From JAEUMW01 sp039807745 (GTDB lineage: Bacteria; Pseudomonadota; Gammaproteobacteria; Burkholderiales; JAEUMW01), in NCBI GenBank assembly GCA_039807745.1, contig JBDHRV010000073.1:1-17320 (forward strand): a stretch of 17,320 nt of DNA, given 5' to 3'. Under the pieces are notes generated by a model. It did no database searches and was not told the origin of the DNA. It worked only from the letters and a program-made list of their open reading frames with translations. Each line of letters starts with the position of its first letter. Position 1 is the first letter of the stretch. Below, in pieces: positions 8,294-15,396 of this stretch. The translations under genes were made by a program, and so were the position numbers.

Positions 8294-9106
8294 TCAACTG
8301 AAGATGCGCTTCTTCTTGTTGGCGCTGCTGCCTTCGAGCTGCGGGTGCTGCGGAAAATCGCCCGCGTCGAGCAGGCTGCAGACGCGCGCGTGCAGCTGCT
8401 GCCAGGTGATCTCGTAACCTGCCTGGCGGATCGCGGTGAGCGCCATCGCGGTGAGCGCGCCGTGGTACGCCCCGTCGATCAGCGCGTCATACGAGTACTC
8501 GGTCGGGTCGCAGCCGGAGAGCAGGATCTCCTTCATCTGCGCCTGAGGGTAGCGCTGTCGGTCGCGTGCCTTGGCCTTGCCAGGGTCCTTGAGCGCGCGC
8601 CGGCCGAGGTGCGCAGGGTTGAGAAACCGGACGCGCCGATCGTCCGCGAACGACATGCCCGGTGCCGCGTCGGCGAGCGCCGCCCGCGTGAGGGTGCCGG
8701 AATGGCAGGAGTCGGAGATCACCGACAGGCTGACCCCGGTTGGCAGTCCCGCGAACAGTTCGCGCAACTCGTCGTCGATGAGCAGATGCTTGTCGCAGTC
8801 GTAGGGGCAGATGGCTTCGTCGTATTCCTCGTCCCCGGTGTCGTCGGCCACGTAGGTGCCGTGCGACGCGTTGGTGAAGACGAGCCGGTCACCGGCCTTC
8901 GCACGCGCGAGCAGCGCCTTGAGCCCCGCCACGATCTTCGCCTTGGTGGCCTCGGCGTCGAGCAGGACCTTCACGTCCGCTGGCGGGAATCCGTAATGCT
9001 CGACCAGGAGCCCCGCCCACGCTCTCGCGTCGTTGACGCAGCCCTTGAGATCGTCCCGGCCGGCGGGGTACTGGTTGATGCCGATGCAAAGCGCCTTGCT
9101 TGCCAT
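8294..9106 (-). CDS. Caspase-family (peptidase C14, metacaspase-like) protein
   Basis: A 270-residue single-domain cysteine peptidase of the caspase/metacaspase type. It opens with KALCIGINQY (4-13) and has LKGCVNDA (20-27), the catalytic His82 in NASHGTY and the catalytic Cys134 in SDSCHSG, so the dyad is intact. The acidic stretch before CPYD (about 89-103) fits the basic-residue-binding pocket of metacaspases, suggesting Arg/Lys preference; that is inference from the family. There is no signal peptide, prodomain or C-terminal sensor domain, so regulation must come from partners, and the CHAT protein encoded 35 nt downstream is the obvious candidate partner. The start is supported by AGGAGGGGGA about 5 nt upstream. 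First gene of the four-gene operon. The C-terminus (KKKRIF) is basic. Confidence 0.92.
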   Translation of the reverse strand: MASKALCIGINQYPAGRDDLKGCVNDARAWAGLLVEHYGFPPADVKVLLDAEATKAKIVAGLKALLARAKAGDRLVFTNASHGTYVADDTGDEEYDEAICPYDCDKHLLIDDELRELFAGLPTGVSLSVISDSCHSGTLTRAALADAAPGMSFADDRRVRFLNPAHLGRRALKDPGKAKARDRQRYPQAQMKEILLSGCDPTEYSYDALIDGAYHGALTAMALTAIRQAGYEITWQQLHARVCSLLDAGDFPQHPQLEGSSANKKKRIFS

Positions 9107-9192
9107 GGCGGTCCCCCTCCTGGTCGGGAAGCTTCGACGGCGGCAACGAAAGCGAACGCCGCCGTTTCTTTTATCAGCATCGCGCTCATTTC

Positions 9193-9222
9193 ACACTAGG
9201 CCAAAAGTCGTATGGTTGCCAA
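9193..9222 (-). promoter_or_regulatory. Possible promoter of the caspase-CHAT operon
   Basis: On the minus strand TTGGCA (9222-9217) is followed after 18 nt by TAGTGT (9198-9193), about 90 nt upstream of the caspase start. The -35 box is reasonable and the -10 is weak (3 of 6), so the site could be activator-dependent or mis-called. The only support is position and partial consensus. Confidence 0.25.
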
Positions 9223-9238
9223 CCCGAATGCACGGGTT
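9221..9238. repeat. Inverted repeat AACCCG-6-CGGGTT
   Basis: Perfect 6-bp inverted repeat around a 6-nt centre, overlapping the outer edge of the putative minus-strand -35 box. The 8-bp palindrome GTTCGAAC (9236-9243) adjoins it. The position suits an operator, but short palindromes are common at this GC content. Confidence 0.35.
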
Positions 9239-9280
9239 CGAACATGTCTTCTGCGTCGGCGGGCTCAGGACCTCCGGATA

Positions 9281-9292
9281 GTCCGTTCGGAC
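9281..9292. repeat. Inverted repeat GTCCG-TT-CGGAC
   Basis: Perfect 5-bp inverted repeat with a 2-nt centre, about 60 nt upstream of the putative plus-strand promoter. A possible regulator site; no function is shown by sequence alone. Confidence 0.3.
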
Positions 9293-9350
9293 GATTGCGC
9301 CGCGAGCGGCTGCGGGACATCGTAGGAACGCATGGCGAGGCCCGGGAACT

Positions 9351-9378
9351 TTGGCAGTATGGCTTCGCTTGGTCTAAG
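9351..9378 (+). promoter_or_regulatory. Putative sigma70 promoter of leader ORF / repeat protein unit
   Basis: TTGGCA (9351-9356) is followed after 16 nt by TCTAAG (9373-9378, 4 of 6 matches). It would start transcription near 9385 and leave a leader of about 30 nt that contains the GGAGGA ribosome binding site. Position and spacing agree with the downstream leader ORF. Confidence 0.45.
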
Positions 9379-9415
9379 GTGAAGACATGCTCGGCTCATC
9401 GCGGAGGACCAAACG

Positions 9416-9457
9416 ATGTCGAAGTGCGATCTCTCGAACCACCATCGCCTGCCATGA
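9416..9457 (+). CDS. 13-residue leader peptide coupled to the repeat protein
   Basis: The ORF MSKCDLSNHHRLP starts at ATG 9416, 7 nt after a strong GGAGGA (9403-9408), and ends in TGA at 9455-9457. Its last bases overlap the ATG of the next gene as ATGA. The downstream start at 9454 has no ribosome binding site of its own, so the leader probably delivers ribosomes to it by translational coupling. It is too short for any domain. The alternative is that an indel separates the true start (9416) from the main frame; then the large protein would begin with these residues. Confidence 0.55.
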   Translation: MSKCDLSNHHRLP

Positions 9458-11235
9458 ATCCCGAACTGGTGCTCTTTGCCATCGAAGCCGGCGTCAAGCT
9501 CGGACGCAAGGTGAACGAGGTGCTGGTGGACGAAACGGCCCAGCGTCCGCTGCTCATGCCGCTCGGTGAGCTGTGCGGCAGCGTGGAAGAGGCGGACGCC
9601 ATGCGCTTCTTCGCCGTCGAGCACGCGGAGCTCTGTGAGCCCGGCGGCCCGTGCTTCGAGATCCGAGACGACAATGCCAGGAAGCTCACCTTCTACCGGG
9701 CAATGCTCGGCGCGGAGACCGGCATCTCGGTCTGCTCGCCGGATCCCGCCGCGCGCCGTCTCGAGCTGATCCGCGGTCTCTCCGTGCTCGACCAGTTCGA
9801 CCAGCAGTTCCAGGCCAAATCGCCGGCCCGGCGCATTTTCGGCACCGTCGTGGAGATCGGTGTCGACTACTTCGCGACCCACCCGGAAGCGATGGGACGC
9901 GACTCCGATGCGCGGAAGATCCTGGCGTCGTTCGTGGCCGGGCTCACGGAAGCAGATTTCGCCGAAGGTTCCGCGCGGCAGGTGCTCGCCGACCTGCTGG
10001 GGGCAGCGCTGCACGCGGTGCCCGAGAATGCGGCATTGGTGAGCGACGACCAGCGCCTGAGGGTGATGTTGAGCGGCGTGACCGGCGCGGTGGCCGACGA
10101 CGTTCGGAACGCGGTCGCGAATCAGGACGAGGTCGGCCGCCAGCAGCTCTTCCGCCGCATCGGCAGCAGCCTCCTGCGCGGCAGCGCGGCGGCATTCGCC
10201 GGCAACGTCGACCTGTTCGTGCCGAACGACGAAAGCGCAGCGCTCATCAAGGACACGCTGACCCAGGTGTTCGACGGGGTGAGAGGCCAGGAAGATCTCT
10301 TCACGAACGATTCGCTGGAAGCGATCTTCAAGAGCGCGCTGCGTGCGACCGCGGAGAACGCCGGTCTGTTGACCGACAAGAAGGTCCTGCAGGAGCTCGT
10401 CGCCCGGACGACCACCGTCCTGGCCGACCAGCAGTGGGGCAGGACGTTCTCGAAGGCCACCGCCGGCGCGGTCCTGAGGGAGGCGCTGGAGGTCACGCGG
10501 GAGAACATCGAGACCATCGTCGATCCGAAACACCCGCAGCAACAACTGCTGGCCCAGGCCCTGGCGGCGATGGCGGGGAGTTTGTCGACCAAGCTGGCGG
10601 GCGGCGGAAGCATCCAGGATCTGCTGTCGCACCGGCAGGTGGTGGATCTCTCGAAGCTGGTGCTCGAAGAGGTGGCGCGTCATCCCGAGCAACTGCTCGC
10701 GGGCGGCGGCAGCGATCCCCGCAAGGCCGTGCTGGCGCAGGTCATCGCCTCGGTGGCGAGGGCGCTGGGCGACGAGCCGACGCTGCTCACGAACGGCGAG
10801 GGTTTCCTGCGACTGGTTCGCACCGGCTTGCGGGTGACGGTCAACAATGCCGACGTACTGGTCGATACGCACTCGGCGAATCCCACCACCAATCTTCTCT
10901 TCGGCATCCTGCAGCAGGTGGTCTCGACGGTCGGGGCCACCGAGGATCCGCGCCACCTGATCAACCGCGAGGTGTTCGGCGAGATCATCGAGCGCGTGCT
11001 GCCCCTGGCGTCTGCCAACCTCGAGAAGCTGCTGGGCGACGAGCCGAAGCTCGTGGCCGAGAGCATCGCCGTCGCATTGGAGTTGGCGCAGAAGACGCTG
11101 TCCCACCGCATCGACGGCGCGAACCTGCCACCCCTGGTGGCGGGCCTGCTGGTGAGGGCACTCTGGGAGGAGCTCGACCTCGACGATGCCGAGGCCGTCA
11201 AGGCGGCGGCGCTTCTCATTCTCCGCGCCGCCTGA
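9454..11235 (+). CDS. Uncharacterised helical-repeat protein
   Basis: 593 residues; I do not recognise the family. Residues 1-120 form an N-terminal region with MPLGELCGSV and a short Cys-containing stretch (61-67, CEPGGPC). From about 125 to the end the protein is almost all helix and is built of degenerate units of 49-59 residues. Each holds an alignable x-N-x-x-x-L-L-type turn: HPEAM (143), ENAALV (192), GNVDLF (251), ENAGLL (302), ENIETIV (351), HPEQLL (410), NADVLV (465) and ANLEKLL (522). No signal peptide or membrane segment is seen. The start at ATG 9454 overlaps the leader stop; upstream in-frame starts have poor ribosome binding sites. The lipoprotein gene follows after 31 nt, so they are probably co-transcribed. 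A scaffold role is a guess from the solenoid-like architecture. Confidence 0.85.
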   Translation: MNPELVLFAIEAGVKLGRKVNEVLVDETAQRPLLMPLGELCGSVEEADAMRFFAVEHAELCEPGGPCFEIRDDNARKLTFYRAMLGAETGISVCSPDPAARRLELIRGLSVLDQFDQQFQAKSPARRIFGTVVEIGVDYFATHPEAMGRDSDARKILASFVAGLTEADFAEGSARQVLADLLGAALHAVPENAALVSDDQRLRVMLSGVTGAVADDVRNAVANQDEVGRQQLFRRIGSSLLRGSAAAFAGNVDLFVPNDESAALIKDTLTQVFDGVRGQEDLFTNDSLEAIFKSALRATAENAGLLTDKKVLQELVARTTTVLADQQWGRTFSKATAGAVLREALEVTRENIETIVDPKHPQQQLLAQALAAMAGSLSTKLAGGGSIQDLLSHRQVVDLSKLVLEEVARHPEQLLAGGGSDPRKAVLAQVIASVARALGDEPTLLTNGEGFLRLVRTGLRVTVNNADVLVDTHSANPTTNLLFGILQQVVSTVGATEDPRHLINREVFGEIIERVLPLASANLEKLLGDEPKLVAESIAVALELAQKTLSHRIDGANLPPLVAGLLVRALWEELDLDDAEAVKAAALLILRAA

Positions 11236-11266
11236 CAGCGGTTCCCATCCAATCGAGGTCCCAGAA

Positions 11267-12064
11267 ATGCCGATCCTCCGCCGTTCCATCTTCGCCCGGT
11301 TCCTCCTCGCGTTTGCGCTTGCCGCCCTGGCCGGCTGCACCACGATCCAGTATCGCGACGTGCAGAGCCAGTTCGAGCAGGCCGTGCGCGCGGACAACGA
11401 GCAGTCGAGTCAGCCGTTCACCGACACCACGAAGCGCTACGAGGGGGTGGCCGCCGAGCTCACCCCGGCCTACATCGCCAAGCTGGATGACAAGCTCCAG
11501 CCCAACGCGTGGACACTGCGCGCGGTCTCCGAGTGGCGCGCCGGCCAGTTCTCGAACGCGCTGCAGAGCGCGGACGAAGGATTGAACGCGATCGCGCGCG
11601 TCGCGCAGAAGGATCCGAAGTTCGACGCTTCGCGCGACAGCGTCATTCTCACCATGATCCCCGGGCTGGTCGAAGACGCGCGGCTGCGCCAGCGACTGCA
11701 GGCGCTCGGCCCGCAGGATGTCGCCGCCCACTACAACGACTACAAGGAGAAGTTTCGCAACGCCCTGCGCGCGCTCGCGGAGGCCAGCGGGAAGATGACC
11801 GAGGCGACACCGCCGGCGGCACGTTATTACTGGTACTACCAGTCGTGGCGCATCCTGAAGAACTGGCAGATCGTCATCGGCAAGCTCCCCTTCGACAGGC
11901 AGAAGCAGGCGAACCTGCAGGCGGACGAGATCGTCGCCGCGACCCTGGGCGACACGAGCTTACGCGGTGCCGCGACGTTGCCGGCTGCGGCGGATAAAGC
12001 CGAGAAGGCGATTCCGGACGGTCATGCCTATCGGCAACTGATCGAGCTGGAGAAGCGAAGCTAG
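11267..12064 (+). CDS. Predicted lipoprotein of unknown function
   Basis: 265 residues. The N-terminus is a clear lipoprotein signal: basic start with Arg5-Arg6, hydrophobic stretch 12-22, lipobox LAGC with the lipidated Cys24. Thr at +2 favours the outer membrane in a Gram-negative cell. The mature part is helical and soluble-looking; residues about 83-110 (WTLRAVSEWRAGQFSNAL region) resemble a single TPR-like hairpin, and an aromatic cluster (YYWYYQSW) occurs near 186-193. The start is preceded by GAGG at 8 nt; a longer frame from 11186 overlaps the previous gene and lacks the signal context. It lies 31 nt after the repeat-protein gene in the same direction, so they probably form one unit. 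I recognise no family. Confidence 0.85.
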   Translation: MPILRRSIFARFLLAFALAALAGCTTIQYRDVQSQFEQAVRADNEQSSQPFTDTTKRYEGVAAELTPAYIAKLDDKLQPNAWTLRAVSEWRAGQFSNALQSADEGLNAIARVAQKDPKFDASRDSVILTMIPGLVEDARLRQRLQALGPQDVAAHYNDYKEKFRNALRALAEASGKMTEATPPAARYYWYYQSWRILKNWQIVIGKLPFDRQKQANLQADEIVAATLGDTSLRGAATLPAAADKAEKAIPDGHAYRQLIELEKRS

Positions 12065-12149
12065 GGCGTGTTGCTATCGGTCATCAGTCCCGTCTGCTGC
12101 AGGCGAGCCACCGACCCCGCTTGCCACGGTGCGCACCCCCGGCACGCCG

Positions 12150-12500
12150 CTACTTCGGCATCAGATGTGCAGGCAGCGGCTGGCGGCGCAGGGCGGTGGT
12201 TTTCGACAGGCCGTAATGCTTCTCCAGATAGGCGAGGATGTCGCCTTCGGTCGGACCCAGATCCCACAGTCCTTGGGTGCGTTGCATCCAGCGGATCGTC
12301 TCCTCCCACCCCTCGCGCGTCTTGGCGCTCTGGGTGATGAGCTTGGCCGTATGACACACCGTGCATTGACCCCTGACGTAGACGTAGCCGACTTCGTCGA
12401 TGACCAACCCCGTCTCGGGGTCGATCTTCTTCTCCTGCGCGGCCGCCGCAGTGCTCAGCAGGAGTAATGCGGCAATGACTGCGGGATGGCGCGCACGCAT
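12150..12500 (-). CDS. sorB: Monohaem c-type cytochrome, SorB-like subunit of sulfite dehydrogenase
   Basis: 116 residues. Signal peptide 1-21 ending in AAAA before Gln22; the mature protein is periplasmic. Haem-binding CTVCH at 46-50 gives covalent attachment through Cys46 and Cys49, with His50 as an axial ligand; Met72 (in IRWMQR) is the likely second ligand. The remaining pattern, W-x-x-x-x-x-W-M then YLEKHYG and a C-terminal PLPAHLMP, fits small SorB-type cytochromes that accept electrons from the molybdenum subunit. The start at 12500 has GAGGAA about 8 nt upstream, overlapping the sorA stop region; the gap to sorA is 11 nt. Longer upstream starts would extend into sorA and hide the signal peptide. 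A SoxD-type cytochrome would be larger, which argues against that option. Confidence 0.82.
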   Translation of the reverse strand: MRARHPAVIAALLLLSTAAAAQEKKIDPETGLVIDEVGYVYVRGQCTVCHTAKLITQSAKTREGWEETIRWMQRTQGLWDLGPTEGDILAYLEKHYGLSKTTALRRQPLPAHLMPK

Positions 12501-12511
12501 GGCCGAGTTCC

Positions 12512-13804
12512 TCAGACAATGCGCACCGCGACGCGATGCGTGGCGTTGTTGCCGTAGCCCCCGGTGTTCCAACCCGGACTCACCATCGGTTGTGCGGTTC
12601 CCTTCTCGTCGGTGGCACGCGCCCAGACCTCGTAGTAGCCCTTCCGCGGAAGCGTGATCGCGGTGCTGAACCGCTGTGGCCCGCGGCGATTCTTAGGGGC
12701 CTTGAGCTCGGTGGTCATCCAGGTCTGACCGAAGTCGATCGAGACGTCGACGCGCGCCACGCGCTCGCTGCCGGTCCATGCGTGTCCGCGCACCGGCAAC
12801 GGCTTGGAAAGTTCGTGCCTGATTCCCGATTGCGGAAAGGTGATGAGCGACTTGACCGGCATCCGCTCCAGGATGCAGTAGTTGTCGGAAGTCTGGCCTG
12901 GTGCGACCGGCTCGCAGGGCAGGCGATAGTCGTGGCCTTCCATCTTGGCGCCATCATGCACCTTGTTGCGGACCGCGATCCGGATCAGCCATTTTCCGGA
13001 CGTCGAGCCGGGCGTACCCGGCACCACCAGCCGCAGCGGATAACCATGCACCGGCGGAATATCCCTGCCGTTCATGGCCCAGGCAAGCAGCGATTCCTCG
13101 TCCATGGCCGTGGCGATCGGCACGCCGCGGGAGATGACCGGTTTGGTGGGATCCCCGCTGATGTGGACATCGGCACCGTGGTAGCCGATATAGACCGCAT
13201 CATCCTTGACGCCGACTGCCTTGAGGACGTCGGCGAGTCGCACACCGGTCCATTCCGGGAAGCCTACACCGCCGGTCGTCCACTGATTCCCCTTGCCCGG
13301 CGGGAAGAAGTCGGCGCGGCCGTTACCGCCGCATTCGAGCGCCAGCTGCAGGGTCACCGGCTTGAACTTCTGCCGCAATTCCGTCAGCGTGAACCGGACC
13401 GGCTTCTGGACCGACTCGCCGTCGACGGTCAGCGTCCATGCCGCCGGGTCGACCTGTGTCGGCGGCAGACCGTTGTTACGGATGAACATGACCTCCACCG
13501 GCGTCACATCGTCATCGAGCAGATGCGCCGGTGTCTCGGCGACGAATGGCTTGTCCCCGAGAATGATGAGCGCGGGATTCTTGCCGTAGCGCTGGAGTTC
13601 CTCGGCACCTTGCGCCAGCGCGACCGGAATCAGGCCATCCGGCAAGAAGCGGCCGAAGGGGATCTGCGCGCCGATCGCCGCGCTGATTGCGAACAAGGAA
13701 CTGCTACGGATGAAACCGCGGCGCGAATCGGAAACGGGCAAATCACTCTCGGTCTGACACGGGGCTGGCCGCAAAGATACGAAGTCGTCGTGATGGTGGC
13801 TCAT
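12512..13804 (-). CDS. sorA: Tat-exported molybdopterin sulfite dehydrogenase (SorA-like)
   Basis: 430 residues of the sulfite oxidase family, oxidising sulfite to sulfate in the periplasm and passing electrons to the cytochrome encoded next. A twin-arginine motif SRRGFI (27-32) precedes a hydrophobic stretch, with likely cleavage near 65. The molybdopterin domain covers about 95-270: FIRNNG (Arg109), and ECGGNGR with Cys158, the expected molybdenum ligand. The C-terminal dimerisation domain covers about 290-430. The start is backed by GAGGAGGG and a promoter immediately upstream. SoxC of the Sox thiosulfate pathway is a close homologue; the small monohaem partner and the absence of other sox genes here favour SorA, but the distinction is inference. 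Confidence 0.85.
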   Translation of the reverse strand: MSHHHDDFVSLRPAPCQTESDLPVSDSRRGFIRSSSLFAISAAIGAQIPFGRFLPDGLIPVALAQGAEELQRYGKNPALIILGDKPFVAETPAHLLDDDVTPVEVMFIRNNGLPPTQVDPAAWTLTVDGESVQKPVRFTLTELRQKFKPVTLQLALECGGNGRADFFPPGKGNQWTTGGVGFPEWTGVRLADVLKAVGVKDDAVYIGYHGADVHISGDPTKPVISRGVPIATAMDEESLLAWAMNGRDIPPVHGYPLRLVVPGTPGSTSGKWLIRIAVRNKVHDGAKMEGHDYRLPCEPVAPGQTSDNYCILERMPVKSLITFPQSGIRHELSKPLPVRGHAWTGSERVARVDVSIDFGQTWMTTELKAPKNRRGPQRFSTAITLPRKGYYEVWARATDEKGTAQPMVSPGWNTGGYGNNATHRVAVRIV

Positions 13805-13834
13805 GCGAGTTCCCTCCTCGATTGCCGCCAGCCA

Positions 13835-13863
13835 ATGGTAGTTCCGCGGTTGATCCTGTTCAA
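13835..13863 (-). promoter_or_regulatory. Putative sigma70 promoter of sorAB
   Basis: On the minus strand TTGAAC (13863-13858) and TACCAT (13840-13835) are separated by exactly 17 nt, each matching 4 of 6 consensus bases. The predicted start near 13828 leaves a leader of about 24 nt carrying GAGGAGGG before the sorA ATG. Confidence 0.5.
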
Positions 13864-13948
13864 GTGCACCGCGCGCGGCGATTAATCGGGCGTTGCAGGG
13901 GCCCGGCGGCCTCGATCGACGGCACGCCGGTCGTCCCGAACGGCAGCG

Positions 13949-15256
13949 TCAATGCCCCCGCATCGCCGCCGATGCTCCGGACTTCCTCGTCGCAGGCTTC
14001 GGCGCTGATTTCTTCCGCGCGGGTTTTCGCGGTGCAGGCTTCGCCTTGGCAATCCGCTTGGCCGTCGCCTTCTTCTTCGGCGCCTTGGCAGTGGTGGCTT
14101 TCTTGGCGGCGGCGCGGCGAGCGCCCGGCACTGCGACCCCGAACGATCGAGCCATCGCACGCGCCATCGCCGGCGCCATGCTCGACTCGACCAGCGCGGC
14201 TTCCGCGTCACGGCGGCGCAGCAGGCCCGCCATGTTCTTGCCCATCCAGAGCCGCTTCATCGCGCGTAGCTGGGCGGCGATGCCGGCGAGGTTGCCCGAG
14301 GGCACGAGCTCGCGGATCACGCGCATCTCCAGGCGGTTATCCGAGCCCGCGCTGTCCTTCATGCCGGCACCGCGGTTGTAAACGAGCGACACCAGCGCCC
14401 CCTGCGCGTCGAGCGGCAGCTCGTCGAAACCGGGGAATGCCTGCCGCGTCTTCCCGACGTATTCGGGAATCGAGCATTCGAGCAGGACGCGACGCGAATC
14501 GGCCGGCTTGCACTTGATGTCCGCGAGGCGCTTGGCGAGGGCTTCCGCGTCCGTTCCCTTTCTTCCTATCGCTTCACGGAGCCGGGCGAACTGCTCGGGC
14601 GTGAAGCATCCTGTCCAGTCGGACTCGAACTTCTCCGCCGTTACGTAGCCAAGATCGTAGCCGTAGCCGACCGTGATGCCCGAGGCGGAGCCCGGCCACT
14701 TGCCGGGCTGGTTGAGGCCTTCGAAGCCGATGATGAGGTCCAGGGCTTTCTCGGAAAATGCCGGTTTCGCTTCGGCGGGACTCGCCGCGCGCGGCGCGAG
14801 GCCACGCGGAGCGCGGGTCATCGCCGCTGTTGCCTGGGCGAGCAGTTCGGACGGTGCGTTCTCCTGCACGATGTCCATGAACACTTTCTCGCGCTTCAGG
14901 GCCTCCTCGATCTTCGGCAGCAGCTCGCCGAACGCCACTTTGCTCGCGCCGACGGCATCGCGTTGTTTCGTCTTGCCGACGAGGAGGCAACCCTCGGTGT
15001 CTGCATCCGTGTTGCCGGTGTGGATGCGCACGCCCTCGTAGTTCGGGACGTTCATGAGGAGGGGGAGTGGTCTCTTGAAGCGGTTCGACCAAGTGACCAC
15101 CACTTCGTAATGCCCGGAGGGAATCGCGGTCGTGCCCGGCACCTTCAAGGCGCGGATGCGATCCTCGAGCGTATAGCACTCGAACTTGCCATCCACGTAC
15201 AGCTCGCCGATCGTGCTCTTCGGCGTGTACGCCTTGCGAATCACGTTGATGTTCAT
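13949..15256 (-). CDS. DUF5675 domain + pesticin/T4-type lysozyme with histone-H1-like tail
   Basis: 435 residues. Residues 1-130 match DUF5675 (ECYTLEDRIR, TAIPSGHY, and RIHTGNT then EGCLLVG with His79 and Cys90); the His...Gly-Cys pattern recalls the active site of YkuD transpeptidases, a resemblance only. Residues about 165-355 form a lysozyme-like domain with GFEG (Glu179) and GITVGYGYD (Thr195, Asp201). The Thr-to-Asp spacing is what I recall for the pesticin muramidase triad. Residues about 378-435 are a Lys/Ala/Pro-rich tail (AAAKKATTAKAPKKKATAK...) like bacterial histone-H1-type tails. There is no signal peptide, so delivery to peptidoglycan would need a phage, secretion system or lysis. 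The start has GAGGAGGAG upstream. It is isolated from neighbours by 140 nt on each side, and no phage structural genes are in view. Confidence 0.78.
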   Translation of the reverse strand: MNINVIRKAYTPKSTIGELYVDGKFECYTLEDRIRALKVPGTTAIPSGHYEVVVTWSNRFKRPLPLLMNVPNYEGVRIHTGNTDADTEGCLLVGKTKQRDAVGASKVAFGELLPKIEEALKREKVFMDIVQENAPSELLAQATAAMTRAPRGLAPRAASPAEAKPAFSEKALDLIIGFEGLNQPGKWPGSASGITVGYGYDLGYVTAEKFESDWTGCFTPEQFARLREAIGRKGTDAEALAKRLADIKCKPADSRRVLLECSIPEYVGKTRQAFPGFDELPLDAQGALVSLVYNRGAGMKDSAGSDNRLEMRVIRELVPSGNLAGIAAQLRAMKRLWMGKNMAGLLRRRDAEAALVESSMAPAMARAMARSFGVAVPGARRAAAKKATTAKAPKKKATAKRIAKAKPAPRKPARKKSAPKPATRKSGASAAMRGH

Positions 15257-15396
15257 CTGGGCTCCTCCTCGGGATGCTCCAGCGGCCCACGCGCCGTCGG
15301 CTGCCTATTCTTTATAGTCGATTTCGGGCCCCTTCGCTTCGGTCACGCGGACTACGACCTTCGAATGAACGTGCTCCTTCAGCCCTTGCCCCGGCG

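Larger units (their letters stand above)
9107..9415. other. Divergent intergenic regulatory region
   Basis: This 309-nt stretch lies between the start of the minus-strand caspase-CHAT operon and the plus-strand leader ORF, so it must hold both promoters. It contains possible promoter elements on each strand, each using TTGGCA as the -35 box, and three short inverted repeats described separately. I see no tRNA, no convincing small ORF and no insertion-sequence end. Frames open across it on the plus strand have no credible ribosome binding site. Confidence 0.6.

Noticed and set aside
8258..8297. Longer CHAT start at TTG 8297
   Set aside because: The extra 13 residues translate the ribosome binding site region; ATG 8258 has GAGGGGA at proper spacing.
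4071..8417. Plus-strand open frame of 1448 codons antisense to the CHAT gene
   Set aside because: Its product has the Arg/Ala/His/Asp-rich, motif-free composition of an antisense frame in high-GC DNA, while the minus strand holds well-formed catalytic motifs along its whole length.
9230..9246. tRNA-like T-arm (GGGTTCGAAC)
   Set aside because: No matching acceptor, D or anticodon stems surround it; it is better explained as a palindrome in the regulatory region.
9265..11397. Minus-strand open frame of 710 codons across the repeat-protein gene
   Set aside because: It shows no recognisable domain, covers the promoter and leader of the plus-strand gene, and has shadow-like composition; the plus frame shows internal repeats and operon context.
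12065..12149. Intrinsic terminator between the convergent lipoprotein and sorB genes
   Set aside because: Only the 10-bp palindrome GGTGCGCACC (12128-12137) is present, without a loop or a T-run on either strand.
12512..13804. SoxC (thiosulfate pathway sulfane dehydrogenase)
   Set aside because: The partner is a small monohaem cytochrome rather than a larger SoxD, and no other sox genes are present; SorA-like is preferred, though not proven.
15311..15316. TATAAA (minus strand) as -10 box of the lysozyme-like gene
   Set aside because: No acceptable -35 box lies 15-19 nt upstream and there is no extended -10 TG; it remains possible but unsupported.
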